From: Lotus japonicus | Lineage: Eukaryota > Streptophyta > Magnoliopsida > Fabales > Fabaceae | Reading direction: 5' to 3' | Assembly: GCF_012489685.1 (NCBI RefSeq) | Contig: NC_080041.1 | Location: 106,547,760 to 106,611,759 of the forward strand | Length of the DNA stretch: 64,000 nt | Shown: piece after piece, positions 35,359 through 46,504 of the stretch | Numbering within the stretch: the stretch's first letter is position 1 | How the letters are laid out: each line of letters starts with the position of its first letter | Translations under genes and position numbers: made by a program | Notes under the pieces: model-generated | What the model was told of the DNA's origin: nothing | What the model saw: the letters and a program-made list of their open reading frames with translations, nothing else | Databases searched by the model: none

Positions 35359-36861
35359 GGGGGCGTTTACTATGGACCACTTTTTTGTGGTCTATAGTTG
35401 CACCACCTGCTTTTGACCTGCAACTGCAGGTTTTGCAGGTAATTTGTAATTTTTCAAAAATAAAATAATTAATATATTATAGTATAATTAGTTATATAAT
35501 TAGCGAATGTTAATGTATGATTTAAGCTAATTGGATCAGTTCATTCATCATGAAGAACCTTCACTAAATTAAACCCTCATCATCTTCATCCTACCAGAAA
35601 CTTCATCTTTTATTTCAAAAAAAAAAAAAAAAAAAACTTCATCTTCTCCATCCCTCTTGTTCATCCGTCTTTGAATCTGCAAATTGCTCCACCAACACCA
35701 CCACCAAATCTGCCATATCTTCTTCCACCACGACACCACCCTCAATCTCCCTTCCTCTACCATGACTAAATCCTTCTCTCCAGTAAATCTGTGGCGGCTC
35801 GTTCCATCATATCATCCCAACTAAACAAGCAATGCTCAGGACATGACAAATCACCACTTTCAATTCCACGTGAATGCCATTTTTACTAATCAAAACACAT
35901 AAGCCACAAACCACTCTCTTTTTGCATTGCAGTAATAATGATACAAAAAGAAAGAAAATGGAAATTTAGAAGGAAGAAATTAGGGATTGAATGAGGAAGG
36001 CTCTCAACTTGGCAGATTCATAAATAGCCATCAAAATTCAATTCGTGTTAAAGCCTAAAACAATTATGGGTTCTCATCCTCAACCCTCCAACTCCAATTC
36101 TTCTTCTTCTCAACTCTACAACTCAGATATGGTTTCTGCTTTCTCTATTTCTAAAGTTTCCACCCACCCACCACCATGATCACCCAGAAATCTCCCTCCT
36201 CCCAACAACCCAGAACCACCCCCAACCCCACCAAACACACACCCAGCCTCACCTCATCCCCACCGCAACCCAAACCAGCAAACCGCAACCCACACCAGCA
36301 AACCACAACCCACTCGAACCCAGAACCCACCCACACCCTACCTCACCCCATCCTCACCGCAACCCACAGTGCAAATCGATCCCAGATCTGATACCAACCC
36401 CACAACCTCATCGTCGCGCCGCTTTGCTCCGCTGTCGTCACCCAACCCCCACCACCACCACCACCACGCCTTGCACCTTCCATCACAAACTCCATTCAAT
36501 TTCATGAAGCAAGGAAACACAAGAACCACGATCTACAGAAGAGTACGAGGAAGAGGAAACAAATTTCAGTGTTTGGTGAGTTGGGCGGTGGGGTGGGGGC
36601 AGTGGTGGTTGGGTGGATGATGAGATGGCAGCGGCTGGGTGGTCGGAGTTAGGGTTGTGGGTGGTAGTGGAGAAGATTGAAAATGTTGAAGCTTTGAGAG
36701 AGAGAGAAAAAGGGAGAAGATTAGGGGTAATTAATTTACTTAAATATATTAAATATTTTAATTTTGAAAAAAATGAAAATAAAATAAAACCTCCAGTACC
36801 CGGTCAACAGGTAGTGGTCTAACTTTAGACCACCAAAAATTGGTCCATAATAAATTTTCCC
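35359..36861. mobile_element. MULE-2: non-autonomous Mutator-like element
   Basis: 1,503 bp, inverted ends of the type GGGAAAATTTATTATGGACCA (left variant GGGGGCGTTTACTATGGACCA), about 75 bp, imperfect. Perfect 9-bp duplication gaaacaaga (35350-35358, 36862-36870). The interior is C/A-rich (many ccaccacc and cccaaccc words); no transposase. Same TIR family as MULE-3. Confidence 0.9.
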
Positions 36862-36870
36862 GAAACAAGA

Positions 36871-37654
36871 TGCTAACTTAACCCCTATTAATTTCCATAT
36901 GTAAAAAATCAAGAAAATATGAAAGGTCAATGCTTTGTGTTGTGACTTATATACCACAACACAATAATTTTTCTCTCATCTTTCCAGCAAAAATACAATT
37001 TAAATCAAACAAATATATATCAGATTTTTTTTTTGGTGAAACAATATATAAGTTGCTTAATTACTTCAAAAAAATCCCTTTTTAAAAACTCTTCTCGAAC
37101 AAATTCATTATTTATGTGTAAATAATATTCAAAAAAAAAAGTGTAAATTACAACCAAAAACCATTTGCAACAGCTCTGTCTTGTGCTGCACTTGCCGCAA
37201 GAGAAGCTAAAGTTTTTATTTAATTGCAAAAAACTTTTACAGAACATTTATCTCAAGTGAGTATTCAATAAAAGCCAACTTCGCACCACAAGAATCCCAT
37301 ACACTTAATGAAACAGCCTTTAGTTACTCAGATATATAAAAAACCAAAACACCAACATCAAAATCAGGATCCTTGTTGAGTTGAGTTGAGACCAACGTCA
37401 GAACCAAAGCACCCAACAAACATACATAATATACCAACTAGTAGAAAATCAAATTGATTTATGTTTTCTTCACACTTCATTTAAGTGAGTGAAAAAGAGG
37501 TGGAGGAACGAGAGAGATGGAAAAAAATAGGAAGAAAGTATGACATGTGACATGTGATATATAATAAGAAAAGAGACAGATACAAGGTTGAATCAATTTA
37601 AACACCCACCAATTTGACCATCAGCTTCCTTATACCCATCCTTACACTTCAGCA
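36871..37654. other. Spacer downstream of HNT-2 unit, no gene
   Basis: AT-rich. The part 37020-37230 matches 60720-60890 in the HNT-3 downstream spacer (shared words such as gtgtaaattacaacc and a gcaagctctg-like segment), so it belongs to the duplicated unit. Nothing coding is supported. Confidence 0.6.
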
Positions 37655-37663
37655 AAAAGAAAC

Positions 37664-38975
37664 GGGAAAATTTATTATGGACCACTTTTGTGTGGTGCAA
37701 AGTTGCACCACTCTCTTTTGACTTACAATAACAGGTTTTAAAAAAAAATCAAAAAACATATTTTCTTAATCTTTAATTAATTATTAGGTTAATTGAATTA
37801 GCTTTTCTAGTTCATCTCCCTCTGTGTATCATCTCCATCTATCTCAGTTTCTATGTTCTTCTTCTTCTTTTCTAGTTCATCTTCTTCTTTTCTTCCTCCC
37901 ACCCAACAACCACTGCCACCCACAACCCTAAACTCGACCACCCAGTCGCCGCCACCACAACCCTAAACCCCACCACCAACCTACCACCACCACCACCAAC
38001 CAGAAACCCAGGACCCACTCACCACAATCAACGCCAGAAACCCAGAACCCGATGAGTTTGCTACAGGACCTGAAAGTTCTCAAGAAGAGAAGTCCAATGG
38101 TGGTTGTCTTGCTTTGAAAAGACGCCAGAAACTCCGGTTGCAGGTCTATGGAAGCTTGCCCAAATCTGGAAACCGCGGTGGAGGCGTTGAAGTTGGGGAT
38201 GGAGGCGAACCAGTTCTGTTACCTCGACGGCGAGGCCGTAGGCGGCGGAGAAGGCGAAGCAGGTGGTGGAGTTAAAGGGTCTTCCATTTTGCTTCTTCAT
38301 CACCAACAACCTCTTCATCTTTCTCTCCCTTTTACCTTCAACCTTCATTAATTGGAACCCAATCTTCAAATCACCCGATCTACTTTCCTCATGAGCCCAA
38401 CAACCAGATCTGACAGTTGCAGGTTGTCTGGGTTCGGCGCCTCCTTCTTCCTCTCTGCTTTTCTTCGCAGCTTTGTGATTTTTAACATGCTACTCTTGTT
38501 GTTAATGTTGTTCGAGATGAAAACTGAGTGGTATTGAATCTGTTTTATCATGAAAGTATAAATTTTGAAGATTTGTGTTTGTTGCCTGTGTTTTTGGATA
38601 TAGAGTTTGATGATAGAATCACTGTGCCAGAGGTTTGAATGGGTAAATGGAGTAAAGTGAAATCCAGATCTGGAGATGGAAGGTTGTGTTGAAGGGAGGT
38701 TGAATTTTTTGATCTGTGTTGAAGATGGTGTTGTTAGATCTTGTGGCTTGGGCGGTGGTGGTTGGGGTGGATGGTGAGAGGATGAGATTGTGAAAGGTTG
38801 AAGATGATCCACTTAGATTTAATCATATTAACTATTCACTAATTATATTAATTTTTTTGATTAATAAATATATATTTTTATTTTTATTTTAAAACCGGAA
38901 AACCTGGACTAGCAGGTCAAAAGGTGGGTGGTGCAACCATGGACCAGAAAAAACTGGTCCATGTTAAACGGCTCC
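37664..38975. mobile_element. MULE-3: non-autonomous Mutator-like element, possible gene-fragment carrier
   Basis: 1,312 bp with GGGAAAATTTATTATGGACCAC-type inverted ends and a perfect 9-bp duplication aaaagaaac (37655-37663, 38976-38984). A GC-rich island at about 38060-38275 on the minus strand reads as peptide (STTCFAFSAAYGLAVE) and then meets a GT, as an exon fragment would. That suggests captured host sequence (Pack-MULE), but I cannot name the source. Confidence 0.88.
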
Positions 38976-38984
38976 AAAAGAAAC

Positions 38985-39556
38985 CCCAGGTCCTAAAAAC
39001 TAGGACAATTTTTATGAGATCCTTTCCACCATTGACCTTTAAAAACAAAGTTTAGCCATCAAAATATATTAGCCCCACTGACTGATATTAACATCACTTT
39101 GGGAACTTTTGACCACCCTTCTTGACCAGTACCAGATCATGCTAACTTGAAACCAAAATACGAGAACAAAGCCACCATCTGCTTGTGAATGCAAACCCTG
39201 CAACTCCACCCCCATTTTCTTTCACCTAGTTCATATACATGCTTTGAATATGCAAGCGATGTCTGTTATTACAGGCGAATCTTACTATCTTTCCGATAAA
39301 TTGATCTCTTGTCCTGTAAAAAGTATATACAACAACACCTTAATTTTGCTTGATAATTTTCAACGAGAGTTGTGAAAATCGAACTGGACAGACCGGTTTG
39401 ACTGGTTGCATGAATCAGGAACCAGTAAAGTGTCTGGTCCATTTGATAAAATTTAAATTTCAGGAAATTTCATTTGACAAAAATTGTTCAAATAATATAT
39501 TTTTTAAGTGAGATATATACAAATTTAAATGTTTTTAAATTTAAACATAACTTTTT
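38985..39556. other. 3' flank of HNT-2, no gene
   Basis: Includes 39230-39350, which matches 60900-61010 downstream of HNT-3 (for example acatgctttg, tatgcaagcg, aataaattgatctct). This is duplicated-unit flank, with no coding sequence. Confidence 0.6.
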
Positions 39557-40592
39557 TCAAAAATTTAGTAATACGTAACTTAACTGAAAGATTACTACGT
39601 ACCCTTCGTAACGCTCTCCTTTCAAGTTGGAAATATCCCTCAAAGCGTGTGTCCATTCCAGCACTGTCTTAGAATCCTTTCCTAACTCTTTTTCATGTTC
39701 AGCCATGGCTTCACCAGACCTCCCTTTTAGATGCCTTATGTCAGTTGGTTCCACTTCATAAAAAATTGGCAAAACTAACTGTTTCTTCCTCTTCCGACAG
39801 TCAAGAATCTTGACAAGTTCCGTAAGACACCATTTAGAGTCTGCAAAATTTTTAGACAAAACGACAATTGCAAACCTTGATTCTTCAATGGCTTCAAGAA
39901 GTTCCTCAATTGGGGCTCCACCCTCCAATGATTGGTCATCTTTAAAGGTGTAAAATCCCTCCTTGCACAACGCATCATAGAGATGCCTTGTGAAAATCTC
40001 CCGAGTATCCATTCCTCTAAAACTGATAAAAATTTGATAGCGGGCTTTTGAGTGGCTTAGACTAACTAATGATTCTTCCCACTTCTCAAGGGACTTCTTT
40101 TGTAAGGAAGACACCACATCTTTAATTAGACCAGGTAGGCCATTGCATGTAAAAGCAATCTCTTGTGCCATGTAGAATAGATCGGATCGGGGGTTCACAC
40201 CTGAAAGTTTTTGCAGCAGGGACAAAGCCTCATCACCAGATAATGGCTCCAAAGGAATCAAATGGTCACATCCCATGTTGATGCAGTCTGCTTCGTCACG
40301 TGTGGTCAAAAGGACCTTGCACCGTTTCCTCTCATATGGGATGCCTATATCTTGTGGTTTAGACTTTGTTGGAAAATCATCCAAGATAACAAGAGTAGTT
40401 CCATCTTTCCTTTCAAACCCTGAATTTATTTTTATTGCTCTCATGATATCACTGTTATCTCTTTCAAAACGAACATTTAACTTGTTAGCAATTCCTTCTT
40501 GAATGCTCTTGATATCTTGGTTACCGGACACCGTGGGAAATATAACTCTAGGAAAAATCTTTTCGTACTCTTCTATCTCAGCCTGCACTAAG
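39557..40592 (-). pseudogene. HNT-2 C-terminal part: NB-ARC remainder plus TIR
   Basis: Continues HNT-2 after the P-loop, which lies at 55329. It starts in [10 protein letters not shown], then kinase-2 TTLVILDDF (near residue 64 of the open frame), RNBS-B-like KVLLTTRDE and a GLPL-like CNGLPGLI. No ARC2/MHD or LRR follows; the chain passes directly into a TIR domain beginning [16 protein letters not shown] near residue 185, with WCLTEL carrying the Glu that is catalytic in plant TIR NADases. The reading frame here is intact through 343 codons. It is close to 61782-62830 of HNT-3. It is separated from the HSP70 part by about 14.7 kb of nested retrotransposons, so it is not expressed as the original fusion unless from a new start. 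Confidence 0.9.
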
Positions 40593-40597
40593 GTTGT

Positions 40598-40804
40598 TAT
40601 TGGAAAATAATAGGTAAATGTTGTTCTATTTTATTCCTCAGCCAAAGGCTGGTATTTATAGAGAGGATACAATTATTACTCCTTGAATTAAGGAGAGAAT
40701 TACTACTCCTTGAATTAAGGAGAAAATTATTACATATAAAAAAGTCAATAATAGAATCTCTAGAATTGACTGGAAAACAATAAATACTGATATATTTTCC
40801 AACA
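40598..40804 (-). repeat. Copia 3' LTR
   Basis: 207 bp, element sense TGTTGGAAAATA...TATTTTCCAATA, i.e. TG...TA ends with a 12-bp near-perfect terminal inverted repeat. It holds two tandem copies of a word with the hairpin arms CTCCTT / AAGGAG. The element-sense PPT (GAGGGGGG) lies next to it at 40805-40812. Confidence 0.9.
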
Positions 40805-40810
40805 CCCCCC

Positions 40811-43800
40811 TCAAGTTGGTGCATAGATATCTATCATGCCCAACTTGCCTATCACATGCTCAAAGGTAGGTCTTGCCAAGCTCTTGGTCAGGATATCCGC
40901 AGTTTGCTGACTCGAAGTCACAAAAGGTAGACATATGATTCCAGCATCTAACTTCTCCTTTATGAAATGTCGATCAATCTCAATATGCTTGGTTCTGTCA
41001 TGTTGAACTGGGTTATGAGCTATGCTTAATAGCAGCTTTACTGTCAGAGTATAATTTCAATGGAAGCTCAATTTTCATCTTAAGTTCTTCTAGGACTCTA
41101 TGAATCCATAATCCTTCACAAATACCTTGAGCCATAGCTCTAAACTCAGCTTCTGCATTACTTCTTGCCACAACTCCTTGTTTCTTGCTCCTCCATGTCA
41201 CAAGATTACCCCAAACATAGGTACAATATCCAGAGGTTGATCTTCTATCTGTGACTGAGCCTGCCCAATCAGCATCGGTGAAGATAGACACATTTCTTTC
41301 ACTAGTATTCTTAAAAAATAAGCCTTTTTCGGGATTTCCCTTCAAATATCTCAGTATCCTATAGACTGCCTCAAGATGTTCCTGAAAAGGAGAATGCATG
41401 AACTGACTCACTACACTAACTGAGAAAGCAATATCAGGTCGAGTGTGTGACAAATAAATCAGTTTCCCAACCAATCTTTGGTATCTTCCAGTATCAACGG
41501 GAACACTACCTTCTTCCCAAAGTTTAGCATTAGGATCCATAGGGGTATCTGCTAGACGACATCCACTCATTCCTGTTTCTTTCAATAAGTCTAGAATGTA
41601 TTTCTGCTGTGAAACCACAATACCATTCTTTGATCGAGCAACCTCCATTCCAAGAAAATATCTCATGGGTCCTAAGTCCTTGATTTCAAAGTCTACCGCT
41701 AATTTCTCTTTTACTCTTGCCATTTCAACTGTATCATCTCCAGTAAGGACAATATCATCAACATAAACAATCAGGGCAGCAAATTTCCCATCGTGGGAGA
41801 ATTTTGTGAATAAGGCGGGGTCAGCCTGTCCTTGAGTGTACCCTTGTTTCTTCATGGACTGAGTGAATTTTTCAAACCAAGCTCTAGGGGACTGCTTTAA
41901 TCCATACAAAGACCTATTTAGTTTGCATACATTTGGTCCAAATTTGCTTTCAAAGCCAGGAGGAATCTCCATATATACTTCTTCTTCTAGATCACCATTA
42001 AGAAACACATTCTTAACATCCAATTGATGTAGGGGCCAATCCAGGTTGGCAGCAAGAGATAAGAGAATTCGGATAATGTTCAATTTTGCAACAGGAGCAA
42101 ATGTCTCTGAGTAGTCTATACCATAGGTCTGAGTAAAGCCCTTCGCCACCAAGCGAGCCTTGTACCTTTCAATTGACCCATCTGAATTATACTTCACAGT
42201 AAACACCCATTTGCATCCAACTGTCTTCTTGCCATCTGGTAGTGTCATAACACTCCAAGTTTTGTTCTTTTCAAGAGCTGTCATCTCCTCAAGTACAGCT
42301 TCCCTCCACTTTGGAATTTCTAGAGCAACCTGGACATTTTTTGGAATTTCTACACTAGACAATTTTGAGGTAAAGGCAGACAGAGATGAAGACAAATTTG
42401 AATATGATATAAAATTGGAAATAGGGTGTTTAGTGCAAGATCTAACAGGTTTTCTAATGGCAACAAGATCATCTATATCAGGATACAAAATACGACTCTC
42501 AGAAACAGAGATAGACTTACCTTTCATTTCTTTAGGAGGTTGATCATTCCCCGGTTCAGATTCCTGACAGTGTTGAGATGTGGACTCATTCCTTTCTTTG
42601 TGGTGCTTTTTCACATAAACCTTCCCTTTCCAAGTCCTGTTTCCTACTTCAAATCTGTTCTCTTTAAGTGACTCATTATTTTGTGGCATTTTAATTAGAT
42701 CATCATCATCCCTATTGTCAAGATTCTCATTGGTTTCTTCATGAGAAAATGTAGGCTCTGATTCCCCAAGTTCCTTACTCATAACAGGAGTAGGATCAGA
42801 TAGAGTATCTTGGCCATTTTCTGTTGGTGCAGAACTGTAAGTCTTAGAGATTTGTGGTACAGGCAAAGATAATTTATTTAAAAAACTCATGTCCTCAATT
42901 TGAAACGAGTCTTCCTTTATATCCCCCCTTGAAGATGAGTGTCATTAAAAAAAGGTTTATTTTCAAAAAACGTAACGTCCATAGTGACAAACATTTTCTT
43001 GTTTTTTGGATCAAAACATTTATACCCCTTTTGGGTTGGGGAGTATCCAACAAAAACACATTTTATAGCATGTGGTTCAAGTTTTCCAACATTTTTATGT
43101 TCATGAACAAAGGCTATGCAACCAAAGATTTTTAATGTCAAATCAGTTGAAACACGAGTACTAGGAAAACATTCTTTGAAAGTATTAATTGGAGTTTGGA
43201 AATTGAGAACTTTGGAGGGCATTCTATTAATTAAATATGCCGCTGTTAAAACAGCTTCGCCCCACAAATAGTTTGGTACTTTACTTGAGAAAAGTAATGC
43301 TCTAGCAACCTCCAATAAATGTCTATTTTTTCTTTCAGCAACTCCATTTTGTTGAGGAGTATTAGGACATGAACTTTGATGTACAATCCCATTTTTTAGG
43401 AAAAAATCATCCAAAATAGTGTTAAAATATTCTTTGCCATTATCACTTCTTAAGACTTGAATATTTGTTTGATATTGGTTCTGCACCATTGTACAAAAAT
43501 CCTTTACAGCGTGACAAACATCTGATTTCCCCTTTAACAAGTAAACCCAACATACTCTTGAATGGTCATCTATAAATGTGATGAACCATTTTTTAAGAGA
43601 AAGTGTACTTGTACGGTTAGGGCCCCAAACATCACTGTGAACAATAGAAAAAGGTTTTGATGGTTTATATGGCTGTATTGGAAATTGGGAACGATGATGC
43701 TTTGCAAACTCACATGCTTCACAATTAAGCAAAGAAAGGTTCTTATTATAAAATAACTTAGGAAACAAGTGTTTTAAGTAATGAAAACTAGGATGATGAC

Positions 43801-44432
43801 CTAATCGTAAATGCCATAACATAACTTTGTCATCATTATTATTCAAAACAAAAAAAGATTCAAAGCAGGAACTTATTGTTTTTGGAGGTAGTTGTGATGC
43901 AGATCCAATGTCAAGGTAGTAGAGTCCTCCACTCTCCTTAGCACTGCCAATCATCTTCCCCGAGTTCAAATCCTGAAAGACACAGTGAGAACGGAAAAAA
44001 TTAGTTTGACAATTTATATCTCGGGTTAATTTACTAACAGACATTAAATTACAGGATAAGTTTGGAACATGAAGAACATCGTTAAGAGTTAAGACTGGAG
44101 ACAACACAACTGACCCTTTACCTGCAATGGCTGAAAAAGAGCCATCTGCAATTTTTATTTTTTGATTACCTGCACATGGACTAGATAAAGAAAACAAGGT
44201 GGATTCACCTGTCATGTGATCCGAGGCACCTGAATCTAATATCCAAGTATGACTGGGACTGACACTAAGACATGCAGAATTACCTTTTGTTGCTATAGAG
44301 CAAGAAGAGGTTGAAGACTCGAGGAGTTTGAGCAGTTTGTCTAGTTGTTCCGTAGTGAGCGGAAGCTGAGTCGAAGAGGATTGCTGCCCTTGATCAGAAT
44401 TACTTGCTTGAAATGCACGACCACCTTTCTTC
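40811..44432 (-). pseudogene. Copia pol, two frameshifts
   Basis: Pol of a copia element in the same frame as gag. It holds protease WILDSGASDHMTG just upstream of 44215, GAG-pre-integrase/HHCC (WHLRLGHHPS ... CEACEFAKH), integrase core (IVHSDVWGP, LRSDNGKEY, NGVAERKNR), RT (QLDVKNVFLNG, SLYGLKQSPRAWFE, YVDDIVLTG) and RNase H (FTDADWAGS, DSKAA). A frameshift lies near 42918 in a G-run after integrase, and another near 41025 in RNase H. The decayed frame can be followed to a stop right before the PPT at 40811. Confidence 0.9.
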
Positions 44433-44434
44433 TT

Positions 44435-45508
44435 TCAGTTAGGAGGTTTTCCTATGAGCTTCCAACAATTTTCACGCGTGTGCCATTCGCGCTTGCAGTG
44501 ATCGCACCAAGGAACTTTGTCTGACCTTTTTCCCTCGCCGAGGTTCCTAGTAGCCAGAGCAGAGCCTTCAGATTCAGAACTTCGTGGTGTCTTGCCCATC
44601 ATAATTCCTTGTCGTGCCTCCTCCCTTCTGATTTCTGCAAAAGTTTCACGAAGAGTTGGCAATGGTATTTTTCCTAAAACTCGACCCCTTACCTCATCAA
44701 GGTCTGTAGTTAGCCCAGCAAGAAACATGAAGACACGATCATTTTCTTGCCTCTTGAGAAACAGAACACTATCTTCTGTACACCTCCAATTGTCATCATA
44801 ACAGAGATCTAATTCTTGCCACACGGTCAACAGCTCATTGTAATAAGCAGTTACACTCCTGTCACCTTGTTTAGCCTGCCATAACTTTGATTTTAAACCA
44901 AAAATTTGGGAGGAGTTTTGAATATCAGAGTATGTTTCCTTAACAGCTTCCCACACATCCTTTGCAGAAGGCAAAAACATGTAAGACTTACCTATTCCAG
45001 TTTCCATAGAGCTTACCAACCAAACAATAATCAAGGAGTTTTCAGATTTCCATTGTTTGTAACGAGGGTCTCCGCTTGTTGGTTCAGCTACTGCTCCTGT
45101 TAAAAAACCAAGCTTCCCTTTGCTATCCAATACCAAGCGAACGGTTTGGGCCCATTCATTATAGTTCTTCCCATTCATCTTAGGAATATTGACCTTGAGG
45201 GAGTATGAGGAACCCTCTTGGTCATTGCAACCTATATTGACATTACTGTCACCATAAACACGGTTGTTCCTGTTTTCATTGTTGCCGCCATTACCGCCAC
45301 TGTTTGCGACGAACTTTGGTGTGCCATCTCCACGATCACCACCATTACCGCGGCCACCGCCGTCTCCTTTGCCACCGCCATCACCGCTGTCTCCTTTGCC
45401 ACCGCCATCACCGCTGTTGACGCCCGAGTCAAGTGATTGTTCGCCGTGGTTGGCTGTGGATCCGGTGTAGGCCTCTGCTATGGAGGGCCACCTATTGCGA
45501 CCTGCCAT
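44435..45508 (-). CDS. Copia gag
   Basis: 357-residue Gag: Gly/Asp-rich N-terminal repeats (GGGKGDGGG-like), a UBN2-type capsid domain (MNGKNYNEWAQTVRLVL ... FGLKSKLWQAKQGDRSV), and a C-terminal CCHC knuckle CDHCKREWHTRENC. It ends in TGA just after PPN; the same frame then continues into the protease, so the stop probably arose by mutation within a single gag-pol frame. Confidence 0.88.
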   Translation of the reverse strand: MAGRNRWPSIAEAYTGSTANHGEQSLDSGVNSGDGGGKGDSGDGGGKGDGGGRGNGGDRGDGTPKFVANSGGNGGNNENRNNRVYGDSNVNIGCNDQEGSSYSLKVNIPKMNGKNYNEWAQTVRLVLDSKGKLGFLTGAVAEPTSGDPRYKQWKSENSLIIVWLVSSMETGIGKSYMFLPSAKDVWEAVKETYSDIQNSSQIFGLKSKLWQAKQGDRSVTAYYNELLTVWQELDLCYDDNWRCTEDSVLFLKRQENDRVFMFLAGLTTDLDEVRGRVLGKIPLPTLRETFAEIRREEARQGIMMGKTPRSSESEGSALATRNLGEGKRSDKVPWCDHCKREWHTRENCWKLIGKPPN

Positions 45509-45834
45509 AGGAGGCTAAATGGGTATGTGAAACGGGTCGGGGAAGGAAATAGGTTGATCAGACTAGCTGTGGAAAGCTCTACAGTAGAAGTCCCAACCTA
45601 GGGCTCTTGATACCATGTCAAATAACCACTTATCCCAAAAGCTTAAGTTGTTGGGTAAAGGCCACATCAATGGTTTTCTATTATATTTTAACACGCCTCC
45701 TCACGCAAGAGCCTTTTGGGCTTGATGCGTGGATAAATGCACAGGCCCACCTACCATGTGCTTAATTAAATTCCACTTTTTAATTAGAAAGTGAGGGGAG
45801 CAAGGATCGAACTCTAGACCTCTAGGTCATAGAT
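45509..45834 (-). other. Copia 5' leader
   Basis: Untranslated region between PBS and gag start. No other feature is seen. Confidence 0.6.
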
Positions 45835-45846
45835 GCTCTGATACCA
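45835..45846 (-). promoter_or_regulatory. Copia primer binding site
   Basis: Element-sense TGGTATCAGAGC directly adjoining the LTR; initiator-Met tRNA complement. Confidence 0.9.
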
Positions 45847-46053
45847 TATTGAAAAATAATAGGTAAATGTTGTTCTATTTTATTCCTCAGCCAAAGGCTG
45901 GTATTTATAGAGAGGATACAATTATTACTCCTTGAATTAAGGAGAGAATTACTACTCCTTGAATTAAGGAGAAAATTATTACATATAAAAAAGTCAATAA
46001 TAGAATCTCTAGAATTGACTGAAAAACAATAAATACTGATATATTTTCCAACA
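45847..46053 (-). repeat. Copia 5' LTR
   Basis: 207 bp, nearly identical to 40598-40804. Confidence 0.9.
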
Positions 46054-46055
46054 GT

Positions 46056-46340
46056 TGTGGACTGGGCGAGCCCCTAGAGGGGCAACGCCCAGCATATAGC
46101 CCGCCCCGAGGCGGGGCCCTGGCCTTAAATTGGGCCTTGATCTCGGAGGCCCAATTGGCCCAATAGGTAGTACCCGAGCTCTATAAATAGGAGGTAGTTA
46201 TCAGTTGTAAGGGACTTTTGGCTCATTTGATGAAATCACGCATAAAATTCAGCATTCTCTCTCTCATTCTCATTCTCTCTCTAGCACAATCCACCACTCT
46301 CTAGGTACTATACCTTTCTTTAATGTTCATTGCTAGAACA
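46056..46340 (+). repeat. Tat element 5' LTR
   Basis: 285 bp, TGTGGACTGGG...GCTAGAACA, with a ctataaata box near 46181-46189. Confidence 0.9.
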
Positions 46341-46342
46341 TT

Positions 46343-46361
46343 TGGCGCCGTCTGTGGGGAT
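46343..46361 (+). promoter_or_regulatory. Tat element primer binding site
   Basis: TGGCGCCGTCTGTGGGGAT, two bases after the LTR, of the kind used by Tat-lineage gypsy elements. Confidence 0.85.
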
Positions 46362-46504
46362 TGTAAACTTTCTACTCCCATTCACGTGGATTGATTGTGC
46401 AGGAAGTTATCTCTGATTGCGATCAGGCAATTCTCTGGTTTTCTGATTTTGATTCTGTGACCGGTGTTCGTTTTCCGATCGAGTTTGCGTCATTCCTGGT
46501 TTGG

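Larger units (their letters stand above)
40598..46053 (-). mobile_element. Ty1/copia element nested at the LTR edge of the Tat element
   Basis: 5,456-bp element with 207-bp LTRs (40598-40804, 45847-46053), PBS, PPT and gag-pol on the minus strand. Target duplication gttgt at 40593-40597 and 46054-46058. The duplicated bases are two bases of the HNT-2 gene plus the first three bases of the Tat LTR, so it landed after the Tat element. The two LTRs differ at only about two sites by eye. Coding is broken by one stop and two frameshifts. Confidence 0.92.

Noticed and set aside
35617..35636. Poly-A run considered as the tail of a retroposed gene
   Set aside because: It lies within MULE-2 and no upstream coding sequence or duplication fits a retroposon.
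38366..38812. 148-codon minus-strand frame in MULE-3
   Set aside because: Pro/Ser/His-rich, no recognisable domain, overlaps the inverted-repeat side of the element.
45218..45470. Overlapping frames opposite the copia gag Gly/Asp repeats
   Set aside because: Low-complexity shadows of the gag N-terminal repeats.
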